From a virus, in the IMG/VR virus record IMGVR_UViG_3300037585_003859, positions 1 to 34,147 of that record: a stretch of DNA of 34,147 nt; one strand, given 5' to 3'. The notes under the pieces are model-generated. The model worked only from the letters and a program-made list of their open reading frames with translations, made no database searches and was not told where the DNA came from. How positions within the stretch are numbered: the first letter of the stretch is position 1; each line of letters starts with the position of its first letter. Below are positions 1-10,000 of this stretch, piece by piece. The position numbers were made by a program, and so were the translations under genes.

Positions 1-448
1 CAACTATTGTTATCAACATTCGCAAGTGGGTTATAGTTAAACATTATTGAATCAGTACAGCCATATAATACTTCTATACAACTACCATCATTCGTATTAC
101 AAGTATCACAGTAATTAAACATTACTGGATTTATACATCCATATATAGTAGGAATACAGCTACCATCATCAGCGTTAGCTAATGGAGCAAAATTAAAAGC
201 TAATGTATCCATACATCCATATATAACGCCAATACAAGATCCATCATCTGTATTAGCCAACGAATCGTAATTTAAAGCAATTGAACTCATACATCCATAA
301 ATATAAGGTATACAAGTATCAGGTGTGTTTGCTTGTGGATTATAATTAAAAGCAATACTAGACATACAGCCTGTTACAACTTCTATACAACCACCATTAT
401 CAATATTAGCTGACGGATCGTAATTAAATGCGTGTTCATCAGTACATC
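1..448 (-). repeat. Tandem GCxD...DDGSC repeats, about 78-bp period
   Basis: About six consecutive coding repeats lie in this end of the secreted protein. Each begins GC[TMI]xx, has a central NY or NF, and ends near (D/N)DGSC followed by a five-residue linker such as IPTIY. The regular period is 26 residues (78 bp). Two cysteines per unit, with conserved Asp and Asn, suggest a small disulfide-closed and possibly cation-binding module. The array continues past the window edge. Confidence 0.85.
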
Positions 449-1481
449 CCCAAACAGCGGGAGTATTACAACTACCATCACTAGTATCAGCTACAAAACC
501 TTGAGTGTAATACTCTAAATAAGCTGAGTTAGTGCAGCCAAGAACGTAAAAACATTGCGTAGATGTATTTGCTGTATCTACATAGTTTAATGCTAATGGA
601 TCCATACACCCAAATACCTTGTCAATACAGTAATTGCCACAATAAGTTGGTACTGTTCTCGTGAACAATGGCTGTATAAAAGGTGGTATAACTTCTATTA
701 TAGTCATACCTAATGGGTTTGTTAGTTTAAACCCACAATGAGCGGCTGATTGAAACGCTTGTTGTGATATTGAAAACTTAAACGAAACCGGTTGAGGTGC
801 TTTTAAGTTTATAATATACTCTTGTGAGTAAGCAGCTGTATCTAATGTAAAGTTCCAAACACTATCACCTTGTGTTACTTCTAAGTTTGATGCTGCCCAA
901 CCATCTCCAACTAAATCTGTTAATGTTAATATGTAATCACATGCTGGAACTAAAGACATTGTATTAGCTGTAGAATCGTAGTTGTACATAGTAGAATCAA
1001 TACAACCAAACACTACTAAAGTAGAACACGAGCCATCGCTTGTATCGGCTCTAGGATTAAATTCTACGTAAGAAGAATCCATACAACCAAATATTGGCGG
1101 ACATGGAGCGGACAATAACACGTGTGCAGTATCATAACCAAAATTAGGATTTGTACCTGATATTAAAGTATCATAACATTGTACTACATAATAAGAACCA
1201 TCTAAACCACCCCACATTGATCCATTTAACCCATCTCCATAAGAATCGTATATCGTAAAGGTTAATTGACCAGGAGGTAAACACCTTTGCTCTATAATAG
1301 AAGCATAGTCAGGCTGTGAACCATAGTTAGAACCATAGGTAAGCATGTTACCACTAGTATCCTCTATAGTCCAATAGGTCTCACTTTGATATTGATCAAG
1401 GTTAATAATAATAGTAGTAGGTACACAGTTCTGTCCTAATAATGTTAAGGGTAATAATAATAATAATAATAATTTTTTCAT
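1..1481 (-). CDS. Secreted Cys-rich repeat protein, C-terminus cut by window edge
   Basis: The frame is open from an ATG at 1481 down to base 1, so the product is at least 493 residues and its end lies outside the window. The N-terminus is a textbook Sec signal peptide (MKKLLLLLLLPLTLLGQ). Two modules with motifs DSYGDGL and DLVGDGW follow (about residues 20-135 and 190-270); this type of module is familiar in secreted Bacteroidetes proteins. About ten GCxD...NY...DDGSC repeats fill the rest, the last ones at a 26-residue period. Its start overlaps the stop of the holin-like gene (ATGA), so it ends a membrane/export cassette. Seen: signal peptide and repeats. Inferred: an exported surface or periplasmic protein acquired from a host-like source, perhaps altering the infected cell surface. 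It could instead be a lysis-stage or virion-associated factor. Confidence 0.85.
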   Translation of the reverse strand, partial: MKKLLLLLLLPLTLLGQNCVPTTIIINLDQYQSETYWTIEDTSGNMLTYGSNYGSQPDYASIIEQRCLPPGQLTFTIYDSYGDGLNGSMWGGLDGSYYVVQCYDTLISGTNPNFGYDTAHVLLSAPCPPIFGCMDSSYVEFNPRADTSDGSCSTLVVFGCIDSTMYNYDSTANTMSLVPACDYILTLTDLVGDGWAASNLEVTQGDSVWNFTLDTAAYSQEYIINLKAPQPVSFKFSISQQAFQSAAHCGFKLTNPLGMTIIEVIPPFIQPLFTRTVPTYCGNYCIDKVFGCMDPLALNYVDTANTSTQCFYVLGCTNSAYLEYYTQGFVADTSDGSCNTPAVWGCTDEHAFNYDPSANIDNGGCIEVVTGCMSSIAFNYNPQANTPDTCIPYIYGCMSSIALNYDSLANTDDGSCIGVIYGCMDTLAFNFAPLANADDGSCIPTIYGCINPVMFNYCDTCNTNDGSCIEVLYGCTDSIMFNYNPLANVDNNS

Positions 1482-1705
1482 TTTCCTTTTACTTTTTCAA
1501 ATGAACTAATACCAAAACATCCTAATGTTACCCATACAAATGAATTATATATTACTTCGTTAATTACTAAATAAGCTTCTTCACCTACAAATATAAAACT
1601 AGTTACAAGGTCTGCTATAGCGAACAATACCATTACTATAAATGATATAAATCCAACTACATTCTTTTCGTTAATTTCGTTCTTATCTTTAAATAGACTC
1701 CACAT
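1478..1705 (-). CDS. Holin-like small protein with two membrane segments
   Basis: A 75-residue protein starting MWSLFKDKNEIN. It has a charged N-terminus and two hydrophobic stretches, about residues 17-40 (GFISFIVMVLFAIADL) and 47-69 (INEVIYNSFVWVTLGCFG), and a short basic tail. I chose the ATG at 1705, one base after the upstream stop, over an in-frame GTG at 1717. Two TM segments, small size and position in an exported/membrane cassette fit a class II holin, which would form the inner-membrane lesion at lysis. No lysozyme gene lies beside it here, so the role is inferred. It could also be another small phage membrane protein. Confidence 0.6.
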   Translation of the reverse strand: MWSLFKDKNEINEKNVVGFISFIVMVLFAIADLVTSFIFVGEEAYLVINEVIYNSFVWVTLGCFGISSFEKVKGK

Positions 1706-1706
1706 A

Positions 1707-2069
1707 TTAAAAGTCACTCATTAATTGATTATTTATTTCTTCCTGTACTTCTTCTCTTGTTGCTACCATCTTAAAGCTTAAATCAGCTTGAAACCTTGCT
1801 ACTTCTTCATCATCTTTAAATATTATAATAGTAGGTATAACTGCTATCTTATGTCTTGCCTGTAACTCTTTATCATCTGTTATATCTACATATGCAAGAG
1901 TAGTAACTTCATCTAAATCACTAATCCACTCTACTTTATTAGCAGCGTTCCATCCAGCATTAAAATATAAAATTTGCACCTGAGCAAATGCTCCACTACA
2001 AGCGAGCATAAAAAATATTATTAACATATACATACTAAATACTCTCCAAGTAACATCAGACTTTTCCAT
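1707..2069 (-). CDS. Exported thioredoxin-fold protein without active-site cysteines
   Basis: A 120-residue protein. Residues 11-30 are a hydrophobic segment ending SGAFAQ, consistent with a signal peptide or membrane anchor. The remainder follows the thioredoxin pattern: beta strand ILYFNAGW, then WNAANK (residues 40-45) where thioredoxins have WCGPCK, then VDITDD, then IPTIIIFKDDEEV with the cis-proline at 79. Both catalytic cysteines are therefore Asn, so ordinary disulfide exchange is not expected. It abuts both neighbours (TAATG overlap upstream; next ATG one base after its stop). Inferred: a periplasmic binding or chaperone-like role, possibly linked to the Cys-rich proteins nearby. The fold call is fairly sure; the function is not. 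Confidence 0.65.
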   Translation of the reverse strand: MEKSDVTWRVFSMYMLIIFFMLACSGAFAQVQILYFNAGWNAANKVEWISDLDEVTTLAYVDITDDKELQARHKIAVIPTIIIFKDDEEVARFQADLSFKMVATREEVQEEINNQLMSDF

Positions 2070-2350
2070 TATCTATTATATAATTTATCTTCTATCTTTT
2101 CAAGGCTCTCTTTAATTTCCTCGACATCTGATTGAGTTGTCATAATAGTATTACGTATCATCTGATCTTTCATATCAAACTCCATCCTAGTAACATCTTG
2201 AGGTGGAGGTTCTGGTAATTCTCTTGCCTCTGCAATATCAGCCTGCAACATAAACCACATGCTGATTACTGTTGCCATTGCAGCTCCAATACCTATAAGT
2301 GTTTTAATACTAATTTGAAAGCCAGTATCTTCATTAAGCTCTTTAACCAT
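2069..2350 (-). CDS. Single-pass membrane protein with C-terminal coiled coil
   Basis: A 93-residue protein with one hydrophobic segment at about residues 16-36 (TLIGIGAAMATVISMWFML), a Pro-rich hinge (LPEPPP) and a charged helical tail (residues 55-93) with heptad-like spacing, typical of a coiled coil. Its stop overlaps the start of the thioredoxin-like gene (TAATG), so the two are probably translationally coupled. The layout resembles inner-membrane spanin or holin-accessory proteins of phages, but no diagnostic motif is present and many phages carry unassigned proteins of this shape. Confidence 0.5.
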   Translation of the reverse strand: MVKELNEDTGFQISIKTLIGIGAAMATVISMWFMLQADIAEARELPEPPPQDVTRMEFDMKDQMIRNTIMTTQSDVEEIKESLEKIEDKLYNR

Positions 2351-2369
2351 AATTTATATTCTACTCTTT

Positions 2370-3293
2370 TTAAGCTTCTGTACCAATAACCATAAATTCA
2401 ACAATAGTAGTATTTGTTGAAGTATAAGCCATTAAATCATATGCTCCAGTTGCTGGAATATACGCAAATTGTTGTCCACGTATTTCCATAAAATTACTAC
2501 TACTGCTTACTGCAGATGAAAACGCATTAGCGTTACTATCATTCCAGTATAAGAATATCCTACCATTAACATCATGTGCGGCCGCTGTGTTCCTAATATA
2601 AATAATTGACGGATCAGCATATTCACCTTTTTTAGCAATAGTTACGTGGTTAGCTATACTGTTTGTTCCGTGACCACCATCAGTTGAAGGCGGAGTAGTT
2701 AGTATCAACGCTGCCAACGTCGTGGAGATATTCGCACTGTCTATATGAAATAATGCATTTTCCCCTGCTGTAGGGTTAGTCAATACTAAAGATTGATTAC
2801 CATCACCGCCAGAACCTGTTATAGCGGCTACAGTTATAGAAGCGTTGTGACCGTTAGCATGTTCTATAGCAGCTTTTAATGCTGTCATAATCATAGCTTG
2901 AGATACGTTCGTGTGATCCCCAGTATCTACAGCTACACCACCTATTAAGTGTGTAAGCCCTAAACCATCTGGAGTACCACTACCAATATCAGTACCTCCA
3001 GCGATTACATCTCCTGTACCTACCGTAGTTTCACTTCCGTCTACGATCACATATCGTTTTTTTAATCCGTGATTATCTGTAATATCTAAGTATTGTCCTT
3101 GATATGCTCCTGTTGTTGAATTTAAATCCCCATCTACACAAGAGATTTGCATTACTTTACTACAAGATTTTATTAATGCTCTATTTAAACCAGTAGTATG
3201 ACTACCGGTAAAAGCAGCTGTAGCAGTAAATGACATTGCATCAGTTGCTAGGTCAGTACTACTTAGTGTTAATTTTGCTGTTGTTGTTGCCAT
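2370..3293 (-). CDS. Beta-rich virion decoration or fibre-like protein
   Basis: A 307-residue, Thr/Ser/Ala/Gly-rich protein without signal peptide or TM segment. A central block (about residues 65-190) has a strand-rich GQYLDITD...YVIVDG part, a helix of the type ALKAAIEHANGH, and a SLVLTNPTAGE-type strand. The same plan (strand, A-rich helix, FILTQ/LVLTN strand) is seen in the 280-aa protein at 32655-33497. From memory, such modules are common in head-decoration and tail/fibre proteins of uncultured marine phages. Its position downstream of the giant Cys-rich gene suggests a tail or fibre accessory component. It is probably translated from the same message as its neighbours, from which it is separated by only 10-20 bases. 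Confidence 0.5.
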   Translation of the reverse strand: MATTTAKLTLSSTDLATDAMSFTATAAFTGSHTTGLNRALIKSCSKVMQISCVDGDLNSTTGAYQGQYLDITDNHGLKKRYVIVDGSETTVGTGDVIAGGTDIGSGTPDGLGLTHLIGGVAVDTGDHTNVSQAMIMTALKAAIEHANGHNASITVAAITGSGGDGNQSLVLTNPTAGENALFHIDSANISTTLAALILTTPPSTDGGHGTNSIANHVTIAKKGEYADPSIIYIRNTAAAHDVNGRIFLYWNDSNANAFSSAVSSSSNFMEIRGQQFAYIPATGAYDLMAYTSTNTTIVEFMVIGTEA

Positions 3294-3303
3294 TTTTTAT
3301 TTT

Positions 3304-3744
3304 TTAATCAATTAATAATTTTGTTAATAAACCTACTTGATGAGATTTAATTTCCTCTGGTAAGATACTTGTAGAGATTCCGATAAGTTCAAGTTCAGTT
3401 TCATCAAGAAGCATCTCTTGTACGGCTGCTAATTGAGCTTTTCTTGCCTCAACTAATTCTGGCTCTTCCGCTTCTAAAGCATCTATTTTCTTTTGAGAGT
3501 CCTCATCTTGTTGAATAGCTTTCACTTTCTCAGCAAGTTTAAGAAAAGCTTCAGACGGTTTAGCTAATTCCTCTATATCCTCTAACTCAGCTTTGATTAT
3601 GTTAATATTCTTACTAGAAATAATTGCAAACTCCTTACCTGAGAGTTCTCCTGTAGAATATAAACCGTTTAAGATTTCTACTAATTCATTTTTTGTTCCT
3701 TTAAATTTCATCTGTGTTACTGTTGTTTTTGTTTTTGTTTCCAT
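3304..3744 (-). CDS. Helical coiled-coil protein of unknown function
   Basis: A 146-residue, acidic, largely helical protein. The N-terminus (METKTKTTVTQMKFKGT) is a short strand-like segment. Residues 55-115 are Glu/Lys/Ala-rich with coiled-coil spacing, and the C-terminus (SILPEEIKSHQVGLLTKLLID) looks like a compact helix pair. There is no signal peptide and there are no cysteines. It lies between a small Cys-containing gene and a decoration-like gene. Assembly chaperones for long fibres are often small, acidic and helical and encoded next to the fibre gene; that is only a positional suggestion. Confidence 0.45.
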   Translation of the reverse strand: METKTKTTVTQMKFKGTKNELVEILNGLYSTGELSGKEFAIISSKNINIIKAELEDIEELAKPSEAFLKLAEKVKAIQQDEDSQKKIDALEAEEPELVEARKAQLAAVQEMLLDETELELIGISTSILPEEIKSHQVGLLTKLLID

Positions 3745-3780
3745 TTTTATATATTGATTTTAATTAAAATATGCCTGATA

Positions 3781-4077
3781 CTATCGACAGTTTCGGCAAT
3801 GTTGATTTGCAAAGTTAAGAAATTTATTTAAATAATCATGTGTTGCAGTACCCATATTATTTGAATACTCTAAATCACAGGGTATTAGACACGTTAAAGG
3901 TAAAGGTTTCACCTTCTTTAATATGTGTTCTATTAGCATAAACGTTACTTGCTTTAATAGAGAACAATCATCTATACGACCTGTTTCTATTTTATTTAGG
4001 AGAGCATCTCCATCGCTGGATATACATTTTCTCATTAACATATAGTTCTCTGAGTTTATATTTAAATTTGATGGCAT
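3781..4077 (-). CDS. Small Cys-containing protein of unknown function
   Basis: A 98-residue protein directly downstream of the giant gene (20 bases apart). It is mostly helical in character, has six cysteines, and ends in a CxxC pair (HCRNCR). It has no signal peptide and no TM segment. I do not recognise a family. The CxxC tail and position next to the Cys-rich giant protein make an accessory role (metal binding, folding or attachment) conceivable but unproven. Confidence 0.45.
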   Translation of the reverse strand: MPSNLNINSENYMLMRKCISSDGDALLNKIETGRIDDCSLLKQVTFMLIEHILKKVKPLPLTCLIPCDLEYSNNMGTATHDYLNKFLNFANQHCRNCR

Positions 4078-4097
4078 AGTTTTATTTTTTATTTAAG

Positions 4098-7000
4098 TTA
4101 ACCGTCTAATAAAGATTCATTACAATATTCACAGCACGATCTACATTTTAGTGTAGCTGCAGAATTATAGTTAGTAGCATTAGGATCTTTACACCCTTCT
4201 CCAGGAAGTATACAAGTACTATCATCACATGTAGCTAATTTATTATAATTGTTAGCAGCTGGATCTGTACAACCATATATACAAGGTAAACAGCATGGAG
4301 ATGAATTCCATCCTGGACTTTGATCTGGCACTGGATTTCCAAGACAATTATATAATGCATTAGCATTATAATTTACAGCAGAATCGTCTGTACATGCACA
4401 GTCAATTATCGTACTAACTGCTAATGATGTAGTAGTTGTAGGACAAGTTAAATAAGGAGTACTCGTCTCAGTATACTCAAATGAATATGTTTCATTTGCT
4501 GTAATAGGTAGTGTACTCACTATCTGTGCTGTATTAACTCCAAGAGAAGTACCAGAGATAATAACTGATCCAGTACTATCTAACCAGCTCCATGTAATAT
4601 CCGTATCAGTATTACATTCTACGGTTCCATATAATGTTGCACTATTACTACAAGCTGCTCCAGTAGTTACGGTTACTGTCTCGGTACAAGCACAGTAACC
4701 CGGATACACACATAAACTACTATCTGGCTGTTGTAAAGACGGATGTATCGTGGTGTAATTGGCTGCTGTTGAATCTGCACATACTTTCGCTTTTATAGTA
4801 GCACAGGTATCAACCCAACATTGAGTAGATTCAATGAAAGAGGTATTATTATCTATAGTTAATCTTGCTGTATAATATCCATAACTTAATCCTGTAAAGT
4901 TATGAACGATTGTTGTAGAAGTTGCAGCCGGGAATGATATTCCTGTAGATACTAAAGTTCCTGTGGAAGATGCTGCACATGCGGTAGATACTGAATATAA
5001 GGTAATAACAAAGTCATTATTTCCATTTTGAAATTCAGAAGTTTGTTGCATTAATAATCCTGTCGCACTAAGAGCAAATGAAACAGAAACTTGTCCATCT
5101 GTAGCTGTAACACTTGAAGCCGCTATTTGATTAGATCCACCAGTAGCCCATGGTGCTTGATCAACTCCGGCAGAGTTTTCATAATTACCTGTAGCTACAT
5201 CACAATACATACATGATGCATCATCTATCGTAGCTAATGCTGTAGGATTTAACGAAAGTGGATCCGTACACCCTATAACAGGGTAAATACAACAACTATG
5301 ATCTGTTCCTCCTACTACTCCAGCACAATCTCCTGTAAAAGCATCACCAAAATTACTTGCTGATAATTGTAATGTAGGATACGTAGCAGTAGAGAGTGAC
5401 CCATCATCCATACATCCATTATATGTACAAGAACCATCCTCACATGTTGCTGTTGAATCATAATTATTTGCACCACCAGAATTAATTCCAACCCCATATA
5501 AAGACAATCCTGTTACAGTAGCATAATCATAATTTACTAAATTACCCCCAATCCACCACGCTTGAGTTTTATTTCCACCATCAGTACACCCATTAATACA
5601 ATTTGTACAGCAACAATCAGTTCCAGTAAGAGCTAAAGTACTAGAGTTACAAGGCTCTGTTCCTACTAGATCTGTACAAGGACAAGTTGCATTTGAATTA
5701 TAGTTATTCCAAAACACTGAAGTATCCATACATCCGTAAACACAATCTAAACAACAAGTATTCCAAGTTCCCGATGTTAGATTATTTGTATAGTTACCGG
5801 TCCACACTCCCGCTGTAAATGTAGCTGACCCTCCACTACATGAAGACCCATTCCAAGTTCCACCATTATTAATACAACAGTCTGACTCTGTATACCAAAG
5901 TCCAATAGAACATGTTCCATGAGCAGTACAGGAAACCTCATCAAACCAATTAATAGCACTACATGTTCCTTTCTCTAGCCATTTACCATCACAATCGCAA
6001 GTAGCTGGGGGCGTTTCAGGATAATTAGAATAAGGTCCTCCTACAGCATCTGTACATCCTACATTACAATAAATACAAGAACCATCATCAATAGTTGCAA
6101 CACTATTATAATTTACAGCTAATGGATCTGTACACGCACTAATAGGAGGAATACATCCTCCATCATCACATGTAGCTAAAGGATCAAAGTTAGATGATAA
6201 TGAATTCGTACACCCAAAGACAGGAAGTATAACAGATAGTTGTGGAGAAGTAACACTACAAGAAGGTACAGTAGTTCCTCCAAATTCATGCAGAATAGTA
6301 ACGTACCAATGTCCATCTCCTTGACCAATTAAAACGGCATTAGGTATTGTATATACAGTTCCGTCTACAGGACTGTTATCAATCACCGTACTTACTCCTG
6401 TAGCAGTTGTACCATCAGTGTAATACCAAGTTATACTCAATTGAGTAGGAGGAGTAGGACATACACTAATATCAGAAGTATATGTTAGAGTAGGATAACA
6501 AGATAGTGTATAATCTAATGCTAAAGTTCCAATATCACAACAATCGTAAGTACAGGTTACTGTATTACATGTAGTAGATGCTAAATAGTTATTAGCTAAA
6601 GCATCACTACATCCGTCTATACAACAAGTCCCGTTATCACATTGCGCTGTTAGGTCATAATTTGAAGCAGTAATACCATCTCCTGCGGTACCAAATCCTG
6701 TACCTCCAGGCCCTACAGTATATTCAGTTACACCCCCGTCCATACATCCTAATACAGGTGCTACTACTGTTAATATATTAGAGTATACTGTACAGTCAGC
6801 AGTAGGAGCTGTATAATCACTTGTAAGTACCAATCTATAATTCTCTGATGTTCCACTTGTGGTATGTAAGAAACTATTAGCTAAAGTTAGTGTTGTTGCA
6901 CTTGTAGGTCCTGCACTAGTTTGAGTATCTAAAGTAACCCATGAACCAGTTGCAAAACTTTGCCATAAAGCTGTATAACCATCATCAGCGGCAGGAGTAC

Positions 7001-10000
7001 ATGATATAGCAGCTACTAAAGATTGATTACAAATTCCATTTGATAAATCTAAAGTTATTACTGGAGTATCACAACAATATGTATATGTACAAGCTACACA
7101 TTGACAAAGAGCACTTGCATCATAATTATTTGCGGTTGGATCTGTACACCCTCCTGAATCTATTATAATATTTGTTGATGCTGAGTATTGATGGCAAACA
7201 TAACCAGATAGATATGTTATTCTTGAATATGTTCTATATAATCCTGTTCCATATCCTCCAAAATTATCTGTAGAACAATTATAATGATAATTATAACTAT
7301 GAGAATCTATAGAATTAGCTGATGGATTTGGTTGGTATGTAGATGTGTGAGCTACTTGCCACACTGAACCGTCCCAATATTGTAATTCTGTTACTATCTT
7401 ATTACAATGATCAGTTGCAATCGCATTACAATCAATAAACATTCTATATTCTACATCACAACTATCTACATGGCCTGAAGCCTGTAAAAGAGTTGGAGTA
7501 CTACAACAAGGATATGTACATGAACCGTCATCTAAAGTAGCTGCTGAATTAAAGTTTAAAGCAAGATCATCCGTACATCCAGGAATTGGTATACATAATG
7601 TACAAGTAGAATAAGATACAGGAATATTTGTAAATACCCATTGTGATGGTTGACCCGTAGTATTTAAAGGATGAGTATAATACTCAGCCGTTGCTTGTGG
7701 TCCTATATACTTCCAGCAGGCTGTATTATTATTCCACGCTGTTCCATCGTACCATGACCAAAGGAATGCTTGTCCAATTGTTTCCGTTGGGTTAATATAT
7801 GTAAGACCTAATTGATTAGCAGCTAAACTTACAGGTCCTACAAAACTTCCCCCTCCAAAAGATGTTCTATCTCCACTTGTACATTCTTCCCATACATGCC
7901 ACCATAAACAACTACCATCATCAATATGAGTTGCATCTGCTAGGAAATCAAAATTAGCAGCTGTTGCATCAGTACATCCATAATATAAACAAGAACCATC
8001 ATCAATAACTGATCCTGCATCATAATTTCCAGCTGTTGCATCTGTACACCCAGTACAAGATCCATCGTCACATGTAGCGGATGCATTATAGTTACTACAA
8101 CTTGTACAATTTAGACAATCACATGATACTAAAGATGATATAGAAAAATTAATAGTAGGAAGATTTATAATACAAGCAGAAAGTCCATTAGGATATGGTA
8201 CCCATACTTCGAGTCTATATGTACCTATACCCTTAGTAGTAAAGAAGCTAGTTGCACAGGCATCTATAAAATCTAGGGTCTTTATATTAGAAGTTGCAGC
8301 AGAGATAGTAGTAGAACCAACAACTGAGTCCCAAGCTGATGTTACCGTATTCCAAAAAGTTACTTCATAAGTAATAGCGGTAAAGCCCCATGATTGTCCA
8401 GTATTACCTACATCTTCAATTACAAAACTAAATGTTTGATTACATCCTGTTAGTGATGTAGTTGCTACCATTGTTGGATTAGGGAGAATACATGAACCAT
8501 CATCAACATTAGCATTACTGTCATAATTCGTTGCACATGGATCTGTACACCCCTCAAAGAGACAGCAGCTATAATCTGAAGGTATAACGTTTCCAGAGCA
8601 ATCATTTGTGAATGCTGCATCATAATTTGAAGCATTTGCATCAGTACACCCCCAATATTCACAACTCCCATCATCTCTCGCATTTAATGGGTCCAAACTA
8701 CCGTATATATTATTTCCGTAATTATCTGCAGCAACTCCAGGTATAGGTGAAGTATATGGAGCTACCCCAACAGTAGTATACATAGTAGCAGCTGTCTGAA
8801 ATCCGTTATCTGTACATCCACATTGAGATGCAAGAATAATTGTAGGAGTAATTGTACCAGGATATGTATGTGGACTAGCTATAGATGGTAATAAACTATG
8901 AGGTTGAGGGAAGTGGCAATTTGTATCCATCCCTGGACTAGTATTAGGTACGTCAAGAGAATTCATTAACCACCCATGTGTAGTTACTGAAGCAGCTGCC
9001 GTCCTTGGATGCGCTATAATCCATGTTTCAGAATAATCTGAGAATGCAGTAGGTGAAGATGTGTATTGAGATTTAATTCTATATCTCATTAAGCAATCAA
9101 ATACTTCATCTGAACTAGTGACACCATCTGCGTGCATTTTAATGAATAGGTCTAATACTTCTTCTGATGCAATATTATTATTTATATCTCCAGTGTCATA
9201 GATCAAACTAGCCATATTTGCTGGCGTAGTTGGAGTTGCTGCTGCACTACCATAAGGACTAAAAGGAAAACCTACCGTATCTTCTATCCAAGTAGTCCCA
9301 TTATCTGTACTAAAACTTACAAAAATTAGAATCGAAGTAGCATCTTCAATAATATTTCCATTTTTATCAAGATTACAATCTGCCCAAGGAATATTCAATT
9401 GCATTAGACAAGAAGCTGCCTGACCAGACACAATAGTCCCACATCCAGCTTTCAACCAATAAGGTGTAAGTCCAAGTACTACTTGTCCAGAGTTTACTGG
9501 ACTACAGACAGGTACAAATAAACAACTACCATCATCTAAAGTAGCTGCTGAATTATAATTTGTAGCTGTAGAATCAGTACATCCCGGATATATACAGGAA
9601 CCGTCATTACAAGTAGCTGAGCCATTATAATTAGTTGCTGTTATACCTCCAGATACTGCTACTGTACATCCACAGATCACAGGATAATGCGTTGTTCCTG
9701 AAGGATTCGTTCCAGTCCCTATAGTAAATATTGTACTAAATGTTTCAATAGAGTATCCTGTTGCCCAATTCTGTACTTGTCTTATTATATAACTAGACGT
9801 ACCTCCAAGAGCAGTAAGTTCTGACAATGTACAAGATTCTTCAAGTTCAAAACCTTGACTCCCTACAACACTAGCGCCTGGTATAAGATGAGTATATGCA
9901 AGTGTAGATGTGCTAGCATTATAAGCGCCACTACTTGTACTTAAATCATATATATAAAGTGCAATAGCAGTAGTAGGATGATCTGGAGGAGTAGTTAAAG

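Noticed and set aside
1-448. CRISPR-like regular spacing (about 78 bp) at the left edge
   Set aside because: The repeats are diverged, in frame and encode the GCxD...DDGSC protein unit. There are no identical direct repeats separated by unique spacers.
3763-3776. ATTTTAATTAAAAT palindrome between two small genes
   Set aside because: AT-only palindrome in a very AT-rich spacer, with no loop or U-run logic; chance is the simplest explanation.
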